Below are positions 63,253 to 64,000 of a stretch of 64,000 nucleotides of DNA, in pieces. The stretch is from JBBDMC01 sp963775235 (lineage in GTDB: Bacteria > Pseudomonadota > Alphaproteobacteria > Rhizobiales > Kaistiaceae), in contig CAVZHY010000002.1 in NCBI GenBank assembly GCA_963775235.1, positions 868,001 to 932,000 of the forward strand, written 5' to 3'. A program made the position numbers and the translations under genes. How positions within the stretch are numbered: the stretch's first letter is position 1; each line of letters opens with the position of its first letter. The notes under the pieces are model-generated. The model searched no databases. It was given only the letters and a program-made list of their open reading frames with translations, and was not told the origin of the DNA.

Positions 63253-63814
63253 GTGGCCGAAGGAACATCTCCCATATCCGGTGTGGCGGAGCGCTACGCA
63301 ACGGCGCTGTTCGAGCTGGCGCTTGAGGCCGATGCGCTTGCCCCGACCGAGGGCGACCTCGGCCGCCTCGCCGCCCTGATCGACGGGAGCGATGACCTGA
63401 AACGGCTGGTGAAAAGCCCGGTGTTCTCCACCGAGGAACAGGTGCGCGCGGTCTCGGCCGTACTCGACAAGGCGGAGATTGGCGGGATCGCCGCGAACCT
63501 TGTCAAGGTGACTGCCGGCAACCGGCGGCTGTTCGTGCTCCCGGACATCATTGCCGCCTTCAAGCGACTGCGTCGCCGACCATCGGGGGGAGATCGCGGC
63601 TGCGGTCACCAGCGCCGAACCGCTCGGCGACAAGCAGGTCTCCGACCTGAAGGCGGCCCTCAAGGAAGCGCTCGGCAAGGACGTCACCCTTGAAACCAGC
63701 ATCGATCCGTCGTTGATCGGCGGACTGATTGTCAAAGTCGGCAGCCGTATGATCGATGGTTCGCTGAAAACGAAGCTCAACGGGCTCAGGCTCGCCATGA
63801 AAGAGGTCGGCTGA
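63253..63814 (+). pseudogene. atpH: ATP synthase F1 delta subunit, one-base frameshift
   Basis: The delta subunit joins F1 to the peripheral stalk. A GTG at 63253 opens AEGTSPISGVAERYATALFE. The frame holds through RRLFVLPDIIAAFKRL, then an extra base near 63572 shifts it. VADHRGEIAAAVTSAEPLGD continues in the next frame to the stop at 63814, overlapping the atpA ATG. With one base removed the protein is 186 residues, the normal length. The C-terminal half (LETSIDPSLIGGLIVKVGSR) is typical. A sequence error is likely. Confidence 0.92.
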
Positions 63815-64000
63815 TGGAAATCCGGGCGGCAGAAATCTCCGCGATCCTCAAGGAGCAGATCAAGAATTTCGGCAAGGAGGCGGAAGTCTCGGAGGTCGGC
63901 CAGGTGCTGTCGGTTGGCGACGGCATCGCCCGTGTCTACGGCCTCGACAATGTTCAGGCCGGAGAGATGGTGGAGTTCCCCGGCGGCACCCGCGGTATGG
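63814..64000 (+). CDS. atpA: ATP synthase F1 alpha subunit, N-terminus only
   Basis: The first 62 codons are present before the window ends. MEIRAAEISAILKEQIKNFG, VGDGIARVYGLDNVQAGEMV and EFPGGTRGM are the standard start of AtpA. It overlaps the atpH stop (TGATG), confirming the atpHAGDC operon order at its beginning. Confidence 0.97.
   Translation, partial: MEIRAAEISAILKEQIKNFGKEAEVSEVGQVLSVGDGIARVYGLDNVQAGEMVEFPGGTRGM

Overview
The window is chromosomal DNA of a GC-rich alphaproteobacterium, most likely of the order Hyphomicrobiales (Rhizobiales). The evidence is the gene content (IalB, an Omp19-like lipoprotein, and the DUF2794, DUF2585 and DUF1223 families) and the order of conserved blocks: acnA facing ccmABCDG, dapF-mtaB-ftsY-yciB, ffh-rpsP-rimM-trmD-rplS-leuC, sdhCDA-sdhB, and omp19-mdh-sucCDAB-lpdA followed by xerC, fsa, priA and atpHA. 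I cannot place it to genus. No rRNA, tRNA, CRISPR array, prophage or insertion sequence was seen.

Layout. 0-7.8 kb: RNA and protein quality-control genes (rlmN start, thpR, phhB, a YbhL-type membrane protein, a patatin lipase, htpG). 7.8-14.5 kb: aconitase facing a cytochrome c maturation operon. 14.5-15.2 kb: a small VapBC-like module with an AT-rich operator. 15.2-19.7 kb: the dapF-mtaB-ftsY-yciB-DUF2585 operon. 19.9-21.8 kb: an exported MsrB/MsrA pair. 22-28.6 kb: SRP, ribosomal and folate genes. 28.7-39.7 kb: leucine genes leuC, leuD and leuB interspersed with asd, mntH, pdxY, a carbonic anhydrase and a CitE-like lyase. 39.8-54.7 kb: most of the TCA cycle (sdh, mdh, sucCD, sucAB, lpdA). 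54.7-64 kb: transporters, xerC, fsa, priA, a sulfotransferase and the start of the ATP synthase operon. With acnA, the TCA genes supply five of the eight cycle steps, and ccm and atp serve the respiratory chain they feed.

Quality. Several genes carry single-base indels. They are sparse up to about 53 kb (vapC, yciB, the dapF/mtaB junction, ffh) and dense from 53.5 to 62.1 kb (lpdA, an EamA transporter, an SLC13-type permease, xerC, fsa, priA), with one more in atpH. Essential genes are hit and the translations resume in another frame, so sequencing or assembly error is the likeliest cause. Such genes are typed pseudogene but described by their reconstructed product. mtaB is different: a palindromic repeat appears to have inserted into it.

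I found no clearly new multi-gene system. The most interesting unexplained signals are: a strong plus-strand terminator with no plus-strand gene before it (4.6-4.9 kb); mutually exclusive hairpins ahead of ybhL; three consecutive hairpins ahead of sucA; a tandem 54-base palindromic repeat that abuts stop codons; the repeat inside mtaB; a possible small antisense gene at the sdhB start; and a DUF6152 protein whose predicted mature N-terminus is histidine.
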